64,000 bases of DNA from Fortiea contorta PCC 7126 (GTDB taxonomy: Bacteria; Cyanobacteriota; Cyanobacteriia; Cyanobacteriales; Nostocaceae), in contig NZ_KB235930.1 in assembly GCF_000332295.1 (NCBI RefSeq), forward strand, positions 4,677,895 through 4,741,894. Direction: 5' to 3'. Each line of letters starts with the position of its first letter. Positions within the stretch are counted from its first letter, which is position 1. The notes beneath the pieces were generated by a model. That model did not search any database. It saw only the letters and a program-made list of their open reading frames with translations, and was not told where the DNA came from. Position numbers and translations under genes: made by a program. This document shows, piece after piece, positions 26,954-37,305 of the stretch.

Positions 26954-27799
26954 ATGACTGCCATTTCTGATCGCTTTCAAACTCTACGACAAAATCGAGA
27001 GTGTGCTCTGATTCCTTTTATCACCGCTGGTGATCCAGATTTAGCCACTACAGCCGCAGCTTTGGCAACTCTGGATCGCAGTGGTGCAGATATCATTGAA
27101 CTAGGCGTTCCCTATTCTGATCCGCTAGCTGACGGCCCAGTGATTCAAGCCGCTGCTACCCGCGCTCTCCAACGGGGAACAACGCTGGATCAAGTTTTGG
27201 AAATGTTACAAGCGACTACTCCGAGCTTGCGATCGCCCATAATCTTATTTACCTACTACAATCCGATTTTGCACCGGGGGATAGAAAAGTTTCTCCAGCA
27301 AGTTGCTACCGCAGGGGTAGCAGGCTTAGTGGTGCCTGATTTACCCTTAGAGGAGGCTGGGGGGTTACTCCAATCAGCCCAGAATTTAGGAATTGATTTA
27401 ACCTTACTAGTGGCTCCCACTAGTTCCGCTGAACGAATTAAAGCGATCGCCCATTCATCCCAAGGATTTATCTATTTGGTCAGTGTTACCGGCGTCACCG
27501 GAATGCGATCGCAAATCGAAACCAGAGTCTCAGATTTACTCAACCAAATCCGAGAAATTACTGAAAAGCCTATTGGTGTTGGTTTCGGCATTTCTCAACT
27601 AGACCAAGCTCGTCAGGTAAAAGAATGGGGAGCAGATGCAGCAATAGTAGGTAGCGCTTTTGTCAAGCGACTAGCAGAAGGTACTCCAGAGCAAGGACTG
27701 TCGGCTATTGCCCAATTCTGTCAAAATCTCAAAGCAGCCATCAATACCAGCGATAACGGCATAAATACTCAAACTAATCATAGTGATAAAGTAGATTAA
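26954..27799 (+). CDS. trpA: Tryptophan synthase alpha subunit
   Basis: 281 residues from the ATG at 26954 ([29 protein letters not shown]). ATGs at 26924 and 26945 lie in repeat-like acaaatgac DNA and are less likely. It cleaves indole-3-glycerol phosphate to indole and glyceraldehyde 3-phosphate. The TIM-barrel catalytic Glu and Asp are in [50 protein letters not shown] and GVGFGI(S) are the other family motifs. It lies downstream of ndhL and the DUF3007 gene; trpB is not in the window. Confidence 0.95.
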   Translation: MTAISDRFQTLRQNRECALIPFITAGDPDLATTAAALATLDRSGADIIELGVPYSDPLADGPVIQAAATRALQRGTTLDQVLEMLQATTPSLRSPIILFTYYNPILHRGIEKFLQQVATAGVAGLVVPDLPLEEAGGLLQSAQNLGIDLTLLVAPTSSAERIKAIAHSSQGFIYLVSVTGVTGMRSQIETRVSDLLNQIREITEKPIGVGFGISQLDQARQVKEWGADAAIVGSAFVKRLAEGTPEQGLSAIAQFCQNLKAAINTSDNGINTQTNHSDKVD

Positions 27800-28019
27800 A
27801 AAATGATAACAGCGTATTTTTTTATCAGTATTTGGTAGACAATTGAACCGATATGGTTTTGAATATTAAGAGCATCTGTCAAGCCGTAAAGAAACTAGCT
27901 GATACAGTAGCTTATAGTTTGAGTATTATGTGAAGTTAAGTAGGCGAGATAACCTAGGAGTGTGAGAGTGAGTCAGTCGCAAACAAAAAAAGTTCCGTCG
28001 CCATTGAGGAGCAAAAGCA

Positions 28020-28664
28020 ATGAGTGAGAGTATGGCATTTATCGGCGGTGTCGCCGTAGCAGGACTGGCGGCTCTTGTATTGCTCAAAGGGACAGGTAGT
28101 CCCATACAACCCAACTTCGCGGTGGCTCCACAAATACCCGCTACCGTAGTAGCGCCTCAAGTGATTCCACCACAAGCCCCGTATCCTTACGCACAACCAG
28201 TTTATCCGAACAATCAACCGCCCAGTGCACCAAACTCCGACCAGCGACTAGAGCTAGACCGGATAAACATGCAGATGGAACGTTTGAAAAGTGACAACGA
28301 ACAGTTGCGAGTACAAAACCAACAACTGCAATTCCAAGTCCAAACTTATAACAACAACCAACAACAACTACAATTCTCCCAACAGCAAGCCAACCAAAAA
28401 ACCGCCTTACAACCCCAAACTCCGTGGTGGTCTTCACCCATTGTTTGGGCGGTCGGAGGTATGACTTTAACTATTGGTGGTGGTGTGGTAGTTGCTGGAG
28501 TGTTAGCATTATTCTCACCCAGACAGCGCCCCCGTACTGTACAAGTAATCCATCCCTACCAAGGCCCAACACCACCACTGGTTCCTATCCGTCGCGCCGA
28601 ATTTTTACCCCCCAGGGCAGAAGCAAGACGCATGGAAACTCCGCAGTATGATGAAATGCCTTGA
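28020..28664 (+). CDS. Hypothetical membrane protein with Gln-rich coiled coil
   Basis: 214 residues. A short hydrophobic helix at the N-terminus (MAFIGGVAVAGLAALVLL), a Pro/Tyr/Gln-rich linker, a coiled coil around 75-125 (LELDRINMQMERLKSDNEQLRVQNQQLQFQVQ), a second helix (IVWAVGGMTLTIGGGVVVAGVLALF) and a basic C-terminal tail. Two helices that bracket a coiled coil suggest a small membrane-anchored scaffold. I do not recognise a family. It starts 220 bp after trpA. Confidence 0.65.
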   Translation: MSESMAFIGGVAVAGLAALVLLKGTGSPIQPNFAVAPQIPATVVAPQVIPPQAPYPYAQPVYPNNQPPSAPNSDQRLELDRINMQMERLKSDNEQLRVQNQQLQFQVQTYNNNQQQLQFSQQQANQKTALQPQTPWWSSPIVWAVGGMTLTIGGGVVVAGVLALFSPRQRPRTVQVIHPYQGPTPPLVPIRRAEFLPPRAEARRMETPQYDEMP

Positions 28665-30068
28665 AGGTAAAGCGATCGTTGGTTTGATTAGTAGATAAAT
28701 ACCGATCTGTTGGTATTGACCACAAAATAACTGCAAATCCTACAAATTAATTGTCAGCAGACTCACATCTCACGCCAACTCGGCTCATATCATTTGAAAT
28801 TTTGGATTTTAGATTTTGGATTGGAAATTATTTTCTGTGTCCAGCTTTCCTAAATCCATCTGTAGTTGTAATTTTTCAAATTGGTATTAAATATAGAGAA
28901 GTGAGTATCTGTTATTTTCGCAGATAAATTATTACCTACCCAATCATAGCCGTCCGAAATTTATCTCGGTCGGCATATTGTCGTGCTAAGTCTCAATGTA
29001 AATCTCGATAATGTGAAGTTTATCGAATAGCAGCGCCCAAGCTAGCCTAGCTCCAGTACTTAACTTAGCGAGTGATGATTAATTTCTTACCACTACTACT
29101 TATGAGCAAAAATTAGTTATTGCTTAGTAATAACACAAAGCAATTTAACACATAGTCTTCCAGATGACTGATCGACAGTTTATTCCTGTAGCCTCAGATT
29201 TAGTAATTCAATTGCAGTAAATTAACGACTATAATCGCTTTGCGGCACTTGGTATATTTTCTTTAACCTATATACTTTACAAAATTGCCTGATTTTTAAA
29301 ATATATTTGCATAGCTACAGAGAATATCTATTGTGATTTATTTGGCTGTTAATCAGATAGCTATACTGACAACACCGTTATGCTTGTTGACGATAACTAA
29401 CTATGACAGTTTTATAAGTGGTGTCATTGATATGACAAGAAGATAGTATTTCTGTATTTTGAAGTATATGTACATTTCTCCAAGAATAAGTGTTGTGGTT
29501 AAAACAGCAGTGCTTATTCCTCGAATTGTATTGGGATATATATCAATTTGAATAAGTGTGACAATAAAACTAACATCAATTATTTTTGATGTTGACACAC
29601 ATTTGACGCCAGGATTTCACCACAAAAAACCAGATTATTTAAAAGGAGTAACACCGTAATACGTCAATCGTCTATCAACTTTATTTAGTAAACAAGTACA
29701 TCATGGCGGCAATCAAGACACGATTTACAGTTACTCAAAGCCACAAAATAAAAGCTTTGTGAATACCGCCAAAATAGCCAATAACTTGTTTTAAACTAAC
29801 TAGAGTCAATTCATCTCTACTTAGTCTTCAAAAAGTCATTAATATTTATTTTACTATTTGAAGACTGGATAAAATAACAATTGCTACCCCAAAAAAAGAG
29901 ATAATCTTTACTTTATAAATAGCAGATTTTGGGGTCAACTTCGCACAACTGTTTTTGGATAACTAGGATTGTGTATATACTTTTGGAGCTTAATTTTTCT
30001 GCCTCCAATATACACGAACTTGGTCATATCCAAACATCATTAGAAAATCAATTTCTGCACACATACCA
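28665..30068. other. 1.4-kb AT-rich stretch without genes
   Basis: No credible reading frame or structured RNA is recognised. A short repeat (ttttggattttagattttggatt-like) lies near 28,800. A hairpin-capable ctaccccaaaa/ttttggggt pair lies near 29,885-29,937. It stands directly upstream of the surface-protein cluster and could hold a long leader or remote promoter elements. Confidence 0.5.
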
Positions 30069-30995
30069 ATGACATCTACCCTCTCATGGACGAGGCGTAA
30101 AAAACTCTTTTTTACGCTTTTTTACACCAGTACATTGATTTGTACAACGCAAGCAAGCGTGGGACAAACAAACACAATCAACAACACAGCCAGCGGCACA
30201 GCCAACGGCACACCAATCACCAACTCAAACACAGTCAGACTCACAGCCAACACAGCCGCCCTAGAACTAATAAAAACCGGAGACAAAGCCGCAGCCGAAC
30301 CAGGAGACAGCATAGTCTATCGGCTAGCAATCACCAACAAAGGGACAACAGCAGCCAACAACCTAATCATCAACGACAGACTACCCCTAGGCATCAGACT
30401 CATCAACAAAACACTCACAGGCAGCATCAACAACAACAGCATCGCCCTCACAGCCAACAGCAACAGCCGCAGCATCAGCATCAGCCCAGTAGACAACAGC
30501 ATCCAACTGCAACCAAACCAAACCCTAGTCATAGTCTACGCCGGAGAAATCACACCAGACGCCATCAGAGGCACAGGCACAAACCTAGCCATCGCCCAAG
30601 CCGGCAACCTCACAAGTAACCCCAGTAGCCACACCATCAGAATCAGACCAGGAATCCTCTCCGACTGCGGCACCCTCATCGGTAGAGTATTCATCGACAA
30701 AAACAACGACGGCGAACAACAAAACAACGAACCAGGCATCGGTAACGCCGTCATCTACATCGACGACGGCACCCGCATCATCACCGACAACAACGGACTC
30801 TACTCCCTCAGCAACGTCATCAGTGGCAATCGCACCGCCACACTAGACCTGACCAGCCTACCAGGATACGCCCTCGCACCCAACAAATACATCATCGAAA
30901 AAAATAGCCACACCAGACTAGCCAAACTCGCACCAGGAAGCATGGTGAGAATCAACTTCGGCGTCACACCAGCCTTTGGGGAACAAAAACGATGA
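30069..30995 (+). CDS. Exported DUF11/SdrD-like repeat protein
   Basis: 308 residues. Signal peptide (LFFTLFYTSTLICTTQASVGQ), then a DUF11-type domain (ALELIKTGDKAAAEPGDSIVYRLAITNKGT, then NDRLPLGIR) and an SdrD B-like domain (IGRVFIDKNNDGEQQNNEPGIGNAVIYIDDGTRI and DNNGLYSLSNV) with acidic, calcium-loop-like DKNNDGE. The stop overlaps the next start by four bases (30992-30995), so the two are translationally coupled. Codons are strongly A/C biased on this strand. It is probably a surface or periplasmic beta-sandwich protein that works with the barrel encoded next. Confidence 0.8.
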   Translation: MTSTLSWTRRKKLFFTLFYTSTLICTTQASVGQTNTINNTASGTANGTPITNSNTVRLTANTAALELIKTGDKAAAEPGDSIVYRLAITNKGTTAANNLIINDRLPLGIRLINKTLTGSINNNSIALTANSNSRSISISPVDNSIQLQPNQTLVIVYAGEITPDAIRGTGTNLAIAQAGNLTSNPSSHTIRIRPGILSDCGTLIGRVFIDKNNDGEQQNNEPGIGNAVIYIDDGTRIITDNNGLYSLSNVISGNRTATLDLTSLPGYALAPNKYIIEKNSHTRLAKLAPGSMVRINFGVTPAFGEQKR

Positions 30996-33900
30996 ACCAC
31001 AACCAACAACAACCCACCCGGAACCAACCCTGGCCAATCCTCAGCCACAGCGCAGGCATCATCCCCACACTCATCACCCTCATCGCCCCCGCCTGGGGAA
31101 ACCCCGCCCCCAACATCGCCCCGCAAATTAGTCCCATTCAAATAGACATCAGACCCCTACAAGACCCACGAGTAGTCGCCGACGGACGTTCCACCATCAA
31201 AATCAAAGGACAAATCACCGATAGTCAAGGTCAACCACTCAACCAAGACATCATCGTCACCCTCACCAGCAGCGCTGGTCAATTCATCGGAGCCGACCAT
31301 AACCGGGACCAAAGCGGCTTTCAAATCCTGGTGAGCAACGGCGAATTCATCGCCACCCTCCGCACCGACATCAAACCCCAACAAGTACGCATCCGCGCCG
31401 CCATCGACCACATCCTCACCACCAGCGAGCTGACCCCCACAGAAATTACACCCATAGCCCCACAACAAGGGCAAATCGAAGCCTACACCCAAGTAGAATT
31501 CACCACCCATTTGCGACCCTCCCTCGCCACAGGCGTCATCAACCTCCGCCTCGGGCCCAGAGGTACAAACTACTGGGGTAGTTACCGCGACTTTCTCAAC
31601 CCCGAAAAAATCGGCGGGACACAACTAGACTTCAGCGCCCAAGTCTTCGCCACCGGTGCAGTCGGCGAGTGGCGCTTCACCGGCGCATACAACAGCCAAC
31701 GACCACTCAACCTTGATTGCGAAAACCGCAATCGTCTGTTTGGTGGTGTACAGTTTTGCGAACAACAATACCCAGTCTACGGCGACAGTTCCACATTCAC
31801 ATCCACCGCCCCCTCCATCGATAGCGTCTATGCCAAGTTCGAGCGCACCTCACCAGTCCCTGGCGCCGAACCAGACTATGTGATGTGGGGCGACTACGAC
31901 ACCAACGAATTCAACCGCAGCTCCCAACTCTACACCGCCACCGCCCGTCAACTCCACGGCTTCAAAGCCAACTACAACTTTGGCAATTTGCAAGTTACAG
32001 GGTTGTACGCCAACAACATCGAAGGATTCCAACGAGATACCATCCTCCCCAACGGTACCAGCGGTAACTACTTCCTCTCCCGACGCTTGTTGGTAGGAGG
32101 AAGTGAAACAGTGTATGTGGAATCAGAAGAAATTAATCGTCCAGGGACAGTAGTCGCCAGAACTCAACTATTCCGGGGTGCAGATTACAACATTGATTAT
32201 GACCGAGGGACATTGTTCTTCCGTCGTCCTTTACAAGCGACAGAACTCAATCCCTTCGGTAGCACCCTCGTCAGACGGATTGTTGTTACCTACCAAAATG
32301 AAGGAGCGCAGAATTCGCAACTTTATGGTGGGCGATTGCAATACAACCTATCTCCACAGCTAGAAAACAAATCATTTGTTGGTGCGTCTTATTTGTTAGA
32401 AGACCAAGGCGCTCAAGATTGGCGATTATTTGGTGCAGATTTCCATTTATCTTTGGGTAATGGCAGTCAAATTGTCGGTGAATATGCTCGCTCGCAAAAC
32501 AATCTCGTCAATAGTGCGAGTGTGGATGGCGCCGCTTATCGTTTAGAGGCGATAGCTTCTTTGAGTCGGAGTTTGTCAGCAGGGGCTTACTATCGGGCGG
32601 TGGAGCCGAATTTTGCCAATAATGCCACTTTCAGTTTTGCACCGGGACAAACGCGCTATGGTGGGTCGTTGTTGGCAAAAGTGACGCCAACAACGGCGCT
32701 GCGAGCGGCGTACGATTTTGAGGAGAACTACGGTACACGGGCGACGGGGGTGACGGGATTTTTTGATTTGTTTGACCCCCAACCCCAAGGGCGACCGGGG
32801 GAACGGTTGAGTAATACTTTGCAGACTTGGCGGGCGGGGATTGTGCAACAGTTGGGGAATGCAGATGTGAGTGTGGAGTATGTCAACCGCCGCCGAGATG
32901 ACCGGGTGAGTAATCGGTTGAGTGGGGAGGCGAGTCAGTTGGTGTCGCGGTTGAAGTTACCGTTGACTGATTCGTTGACGTTTCAGGGTTTGAATGAGTT
33001 GAATTTGGGTGGGAGTGACCCGCTGTATCCGAATCGTACGACTTTGGGGCTGGATTGGCAGGCGTACCCGGGGGTGAAGTTGCGTTTGGCACATCAATTT
33101 TTTGAGAATAGTAGTTTGGTACCGGGGAATTCGTTGACGACTGTGGAGACGATTTTGGAGCGGAAGTTGTGGGGGGAGACGAATTTGACGGGGCGGTATG
33201 CGCTGCTGTCGGCGGTGAATGGTTTGCAAGGTCAGGGGGCTGTGGGTTTGAATCACCGCTGGACGGTGGCGCCGGGTCTGCGGTTGGGTGTGGGGTATGA
33301 GTATGTGTTTAAGAATGTGTTTAATGGTACGGCGTCGGGGGCACAGTTTGAGCAATATTACGCAGTGGGACAGACGGCGGCGAGTTTGGGGCTATTTTCG
33401 GGGTCGGTGTATAGTTTGGGGCTGGAGTATACGGATAATCCAGGTTTTCAGGCGAGTACGCGTTTTGAGTATCGGGATGGGGCGGAGGGTCAGAATTTGG
33501 TGGTGAGTGCTTCGGCTCTGGGGAAGGTGACGCCGGCGCTGACGGCTTTGGTGCGGTTTCAACAGGCTGGGGCGGGGAATGTGTTTTTACCGTCTGGTGG
33601 TGTGGATGGGTCGGGGGTGCGGTTGCAATCTTTGGGTGATACGGCGAATCTCCGGGTGGGTTTGGCGTTTCGTGACCCGAGTAATGACCGTTTTAATGGT
33701 TTGTTGAAGTATGAGTGGCGTCAAAATTTTGATTCGATTCCCTCCGCTCAGTTGACGCCGACGACGGCGACTGGTCAGGTGTTGTCTTTGGAGGGGATTT
33801 ATGCGCCTTCTTGGCGTTGGGAGTTTTATGGTAAGTATGCGCTGCGCAATGGGGTGACTTTTTTGAATGGGGAGCGGTTGGATGCGACGGTGAATTTGGC

Positions 33901-34234
33901 TCAGTTGCGGGCGGCTTACCGGTTGGGTTATCGCTCTGATTTGGCGGTTGAGGGTCGCTGGATTGGTCAGAATTCTAATTCTGGTACTGATTTTGATGAG
34001 TTGGGTTTGGCTGTGGAGTCTGGTTATTATTTGACTCCGGATTTGCGTTTGGCTGTGGGTTATAGTTTTGGCGGTGTGGATGACCGTGATTTTTCTGGTT
34101 ATCGTTCTGCTGGTGGTTTTTATCTGAGTTTGAGTTTGAAGTTGAGTGAGCTTTTGGCTGGTTTTGGTCTTCAGCGTCCTTCTCCTTCTCAACAGCTTGA
34201 GTCTCTGGTACAACGGATTAAAGCTAAAAAATAA
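30992..34234 (+). CDS. Large outer-membrane beta-barrel protein with invasin-like N-domain
   Basis: 1080 residues; the start overlaps the previous stop. The N-terminal ~30 residues are a weak signal peptide. Residues ~45-155 form an Ig-like Big_1/invasin-type domain (VVADGRSTIKIKGQITDSQGQPL, TLTSSAGQF, GEFIATLRT). The remaining ~900 residues alternate hydrophobic and polar residues in short aromatic-rich strands (LRLAHQFFENSS, GVGYEYVF, YSLGLEY, LRLAVGYSFGG), typical of a 20+ strand barrel. No TonB box or plug is obvious, so this is probably not a classic siderophore receptor. Base composition flips inside the gene, from A/C-rich before ~32.1 kb to G/T-rich after ~32.5 kb. Confidence 0.75.
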   Translation: MNHNQQQPTRNQPWPILSHSAGIIPTLITLIAPAWGNPAPNIAPQISPIQIDIRPLQDPRVVADGRSTIKIKGQITDSQGQPLNQDIIVTLTSSAGQFIGADHNRDQSGFQILVSNGEFIATLRTDIKPQQVRIRAAIDHILTTSELTPTEITPIAPQQGQIEAYTQVEFTTHLRPSLATGVINLRLGPRGTNYWGSYRDFLNPEKIGGTQLDFSAQVFATGAVGEWRFTGAYNSQRPLNLDCENRNRLFGGVQFCEQQYPVYGDSSTFTSTAPSIDSVYAKFERTSPVPGAEPDYVMWGDYDTNEFNRSSQLYTATARQLHGFKANYNFGNLQVTGLYANNIEGFQRDTILPNGTSGNYFLSRRLLVGGSETVYVESEEINRPGTVVARTQLFRGADYNIDYDRGTLFFRRPLQATELNPFGSTLVRRIVVTYQNEGAQNSQLYGGRLQYNLSPQLENKSFVGASYLLEDQGAQDWRLFGADFHLSLGNGSQIVGEYARSQNNLVNSASVDGAAYRLEAIASLSRSLSAGAYYRAVEPNFANNATFSFAPGQTRYGGSLLAKVTPTTALRAAYDFEENYGTRATGVTGFFDLFDPQPQGRPGERLSNTLQTWRAGIVQQLGNADVSVEYVNRRRDDRVSNRLSGEASQLVSRLKLPLTDSLTFQGLNELNLGGSDPLYPNRTTLGLDWQAYPGVKLRLAHQFFENSSLVPGNSLTTVETILERKLWGETNLTGRYALLSAVNGLQGQGAVGLNHRWTVAPGLRLGVGYEYVFKNVFNGTASGAQFEQYYAVGQTAASLGLFSGSVYSLGLEYTDNPGFQASTRFEYRDGAEGQNLVVSASALGKVTPALTALVRFQQAGAGNVFLPSGGVDGSGVRLQSLGDTANLRVGLAFRDPSNDRFNGLLKYEWRQNFDSIPSAQLTPTTATGQVLSLEGIYAPSWRWEFYGKYALRNGVTFLNGERLDATVNLAQLRAAYRLGYRSDLAVEGRWIGQNSNSGTDFDELGLAVESGYYLTPDLRLAVGYSFGGVDDRDFSGYRSAGGFYLSLSLKLSELLAGFGLQRPSPSQQLESLVQRIKAKK

Positions 34235-34331
34235 ATCAAAATTGCATCACTTATGAGAATGCTCGATTAAGAAAACTGCAAGCATTCAAGTAGGATGAAA
34301 ATACAGGTTTAATGGTGTAGGGGCGTGAGTA

Positions 34332-36575
34332 ATGACTAATTCAAATGTTGATTGGGTTTGTGATATCAAGTTGAAAAAATTCAAAGGTTATGGAAATGTA
34401 GCCTTTGGCATTCTACCTTTTACTGTGTGCCTGTTGGGGTCTGGAGTTGCTGTTAGTCAAACACCTGTGCGATCGCATTCTGTTGTGGAGAATCACAAGG
34501 GAAATATTTCACAAAAACTTCCCGCTTCCGCTTTACGGGTAGTGGTGAATAGTAACCAGGATGGTGTTCAGGCTGATAATCAGTTGACTTTGCGGGAAGC
34601 TATCGAGTTGGTCAACGGAACTTTAGCTATCTCCCAACTCAGCAGTGCCGAAAAAACCTTTGTCCAGCCGCTGACAGAGGGGAATTCTCGGATTGAGTTT
34701 AGTTTACCCCCAAATGCCACCACAATCTTTGTACAAAAAGAGCTACCTCCTCTAGCCAGCCCAGGATTGGTGATTGACGGCTCTACCCAACCTGGATATA
34801 AGCAGTCTGAGTCAGCAACAGCAGAGATTGCGATCCCGATTCCTGTGGTAGCGATCGCTCCTGCACCTAACCAAAAAGTTATACGTGGTTTCACGGTGGT
34901 TGCAGACCGGACAACGATTCGCGGTTTAAGTATTTATGGTTTTAATCCCGACTTCATTAAACAACAATTGGGAAATCTTTTAGTCTACGATGGAGTCCCC
35001 AAGCCGGTAACTTTAACTACACCTCCTGGAGATATCGTCATTGCTCACAGCATACCGCCCAACGATAATCAAAAGGATGTGCCGCCGCAAGATGTAGTCA
35101 TTGAAAACAACTGGTTGGGCTTGACTACTGATGAAAAAATGCCAGAGCAGACATCGGCTTTTGGGGTTTATGTTTTTAACGCCCAAGGAGCAAAAATTCG
35201 CCGCAACCGGATTTATTTTCACGATGGTAGTGCGATTATTACTTCTGTCCGTGCGGAAAATACGCAGATACAAGAAAATATCATTGTTGGTAATGGCATC
35301 GCCGGAATGCCCGATGCCTTACGCATAGAAGGCATCGTCAATAAGTTGCAAATTAATAACAATTTGATTTGTGCGAATGACGGGGCTGGTGTGTATTTGT
35401 TTAAACCAGAAGGTGATGTACAAATCCGAGACAACCGCATTATTTATAACGGTAGGCGTTTGCGACGGGCGGCTGTTTATATAACGGGTAGCAACCATCA
35501 AATTACAGGTAACACAATTACTCACCAGACTGGGCCTGGGGTGGTGGTGTCAGCTTTTCCCCAAAGTCAACGCAACATTATTCAAAATAATTCCTTTGCG
35601 GCGTTGGCGGGGTTAAGTATCGACCTGAATACTCAAGGTAATTTGGATGTGAGCGATTGGCAACGGGGAGATGGGCGTAATCCTCGGCGAAATTCGCCGA
35701 ATCGTCGCCTGGAGACGGGAAATGGGGCGATTAATGCCCCAGAATTTAGTTCCCGCGAGTTTTTGCCTATTGGTAATCGCGTCACTGTTCAGGGTAAGGC
35801 TGATCCTGGTTCTGAAGTAACAATTTATCGCCTGGGAGATTATCAACAAGGTCAGCAAGCTTTGTATGAATCTGGGTATGGGGCACTTAGTCAACCCCTG
35901 GCTAGTGCACCTGTGGATGGTCAGGGAAACTTTAGTTTTACTCTGGAGAATTTGCAAGTGGGAGATGTCGTGAGTGCGATCGCCACTGACCCCAAATATG
36001 GCACTTCTGAACCGGCTTTTGGCGCCTTAATTGGTGCTAAAGGGACTGCTCCCAACCTCGCGTCATCTCCCCAAATCGACCCGAATTCTATCCTTGGTTG
36101 CACTTCTCGACCAGTACCACCTACGCCACCTGTTACCCCACCAATCCGGATAGAAACGCCACCAGCACCACTACGGTTACGAGTACCCGAGAATGTCCAC
36201 TTTGCTTTAGATAAGTCTGCCATCAGCCCTGCTAGTGGTATTGTACTTGACCAAGTAGCACAAGTATTACGGCAATATCCGGTGATTGTGATCGAAATTC
36301 AAGGTCATACTGACCCCCGTGCTAGTAGTGAATATAACTTAGCATTGGGGAGACGGCGGGCGTTAGCTGTGAGAAATTACCTCCTACGCCAGGGTGTCGC
36401 GCCAGAACGGATGACTATTCGTTCTTTGGGTGAAAGTCAGCGTGTGAATGATGGTACTGGGCGCTTAGATTATGCACGCGATCGCCGTGCAGAAATTATC
36501 TACAAGGACATCAGAGGAATTGAAATCATCATCGAAAGACAAGAACAAGACTTGCAGTTAGAACCTGATAAGTAA
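34332..36575 (+). CDS. Beta-helix protein with C-terminal OmpA domain
   Basis: 747 residues with a signal peptide (VAFGILPFTVCLLGSGVAVS). Residues ~60-420 carry N-x-I/V repeats of a right-handed beta-helix (IENNWLG, IRRNRIYF, IQENIIVGNGI, INNNLICAN, IRDNRIIYNGR, ITGNTITHQ). A Pro-rich linker with one Cys follows (ILGCTSRPVPPTPPVTPP). The C-terminal ~115 residues are an OmpA/MotB peptidoglycan-binding domain (VHFALDKSAI, IEIQGHTDPRASSEYNLALGRRRA) with the expected Asp and Arg. It should tie the outer surface to peptidoglycan. It lies 98 bp after the barrel gene. Confidence 0.8.
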   Translation: MTNSNVDWVCDIKLKKFKGYGNVAFGILPFTVCLLGSGVAVSQTPVRSHSVVENHKGNISQKLPASALRVVVNSNQDGVQADNQLTLREAIELVNGTLAISQLSSAEKTFVQPLTEGNSRIEFSLPPNATTIFVQKELPPLASPGLVIDGSTQPGYKQSESATAEIAIPIPVVAIAPAPNQKVIRGFTVVADRTTIRGLSIYGFNPDFIKQQLGNLLVYDGVPKPVTLTTPPGDIVIAHSIPPNDNQKDVPPQDVVIENNWLGLTTDEKMPEQTSAFGVYVFNAQGAKIRRNRIYFHDGSAIITSVRAENTQIQENIIVGNGIAGMPDALRIEGIVNKLQINNNLICANDGAGVYLFKPEGDVQIRDNRIIYNGRRLRRAAVYITGSNHQITGNTITHQTGPGVVVSAFPQSQRNIIQNNSFAALAGLSIDLNTQGNLDVSDWQRGDGRNPRRNSPNRRLETGNGAINAPEFSSREFLPIGNRVTVQGKADPGSEVTIYRLGDYQQGQQALYESGYGALSQPLASAPVDGQGNFSFTLENLQVGDVVSAIATDPKYGTSEPAFGALIGAKGTAPNLASSPQIDPNSILGCTSRPVPPTPPVTPPIRIETPPAPLRLRVPENVHFALDKSAISPASGIVLDQVAQVLRQYPVIVIEIQGHTDPRASSEYNLALGRRRALAVRNYLLRQGVAPERMTIRSLGESQRVNDGTGRLDYARDRRAEIIYKDIRGIEIIIERQEQDLQLEPDK

Positions 36576-36995
36576 GGCGAAGCAAATAAAATTCACTATT
36601 GGGGGTTGTTATTTATCATTTGTCAGGGTTCATAGCAATTGTGCAAAATTCAGCAATAAATGGAAATTTGAAAACCATTAGGGAATGAGTATTTTGTTAT
36701 GACAAATCACGAATTTATATCAGGGTGCATTTACGAAAAATTCGACTGATATCATCACACAAGGTAAGAAGTAATTCAACTTTTAGAGGCATCAGATTTT
36801 ATCTAAGTTTGCGAATTTAAATCTGTTGCCTGATTCCTAATAATTCATTTCATCACTGAATAACAAATTTAGCTTGTTGTGTTCTTACACTACTTGCTCA
36901 TTTGTGCATGTTTTTTTGTACTTTTAATATCCCGATTTTCTCTTTCTCATACCAATTCACTTGAATAATGATACACGTTGGTAGGTAACAGTGCC
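36576..36995. other. Noncoding spacer before a mobile element
   Basis: About 410 bp, AT-rich, with no gene or array, ending in the target duplication of the element that follows. Confidence 0.5.
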
Positions 36996-37188
36996 CATTG
37001 GTGTCAACTTAACGTAAAACCCTTGTCAAAACTCGATTTTGGATTCACTCACTTACCATGACAATCCGCGTTACCCCACCCCGGCTTTGCTGGCGCAAAA
37101 CCTCCCCTCCCCTTAGCAAGGGGAGGGGACGAAGGGGTGGGGTAAAACGCCTGGGGGACAAAGGTTTTAGCTTAAGTTGACACGTATG
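36996..37188. mobile_element. MITE-like element, copy C (193 bp, different core)
   Basis: Ends CATTGGTGTCAACTTAA and TTAAGTTGACACGTATG, flanked by a perfect 9-bp direct repeat aacagtgcc (36987-36995 and 37189-37197). Outer similarity extends ~36 bp inward (GTAAAACCCTTGTC answered by GACAAAGGTTTTAG). The core is unrelated to copies A and B. It is GC-rich and folds as nested hairpins (CCCCTCCCCTT/AAGGGGAGGGG inside GTTACCCCACCCC/GGGGTGGGGTAA). It sits ~120 bp before the start of the next gene and may shape its transcript. Confidence 0.85.
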
Positions 37189-37305
37189 AACAGTGCCGTC
37201 GTGCCCCTACGAGAAATCTATCTGTATCAACTTTTTCGTGAATTGGTATTACTCTTCCCTAGCCCCTCATCCCTTTTCTTACTCGTCCCTCATCCCAAGA
37301 AAGCA

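Noticed and set aside
29401-29598. Minus-strand 65-codon frame in the 1.4-kb gap
   Set aside because: No supporting start signal, conservation or motif; composition as in the noncoding surroundings.
30140-30619. A 159-codon frame overlapping the DUF11 gene
   Set aside because: It stays open only because the strand has almost no T; the product is Gln/His/Arg-rich low complexity.
32957-34213. Long minus-strand frames opposite the barrel gene
   Set aside because: They arise from the G/T-rich coding strand. The barrel frame has clear beta-strand periodicity, the antisense products do not.
30069-34234. Diversity-generating retroelement as cause of the odd composition
   Set aside because: No reverse transcriptase or template repeat is seen, and the bias spans whole genes rather than a short variable region.
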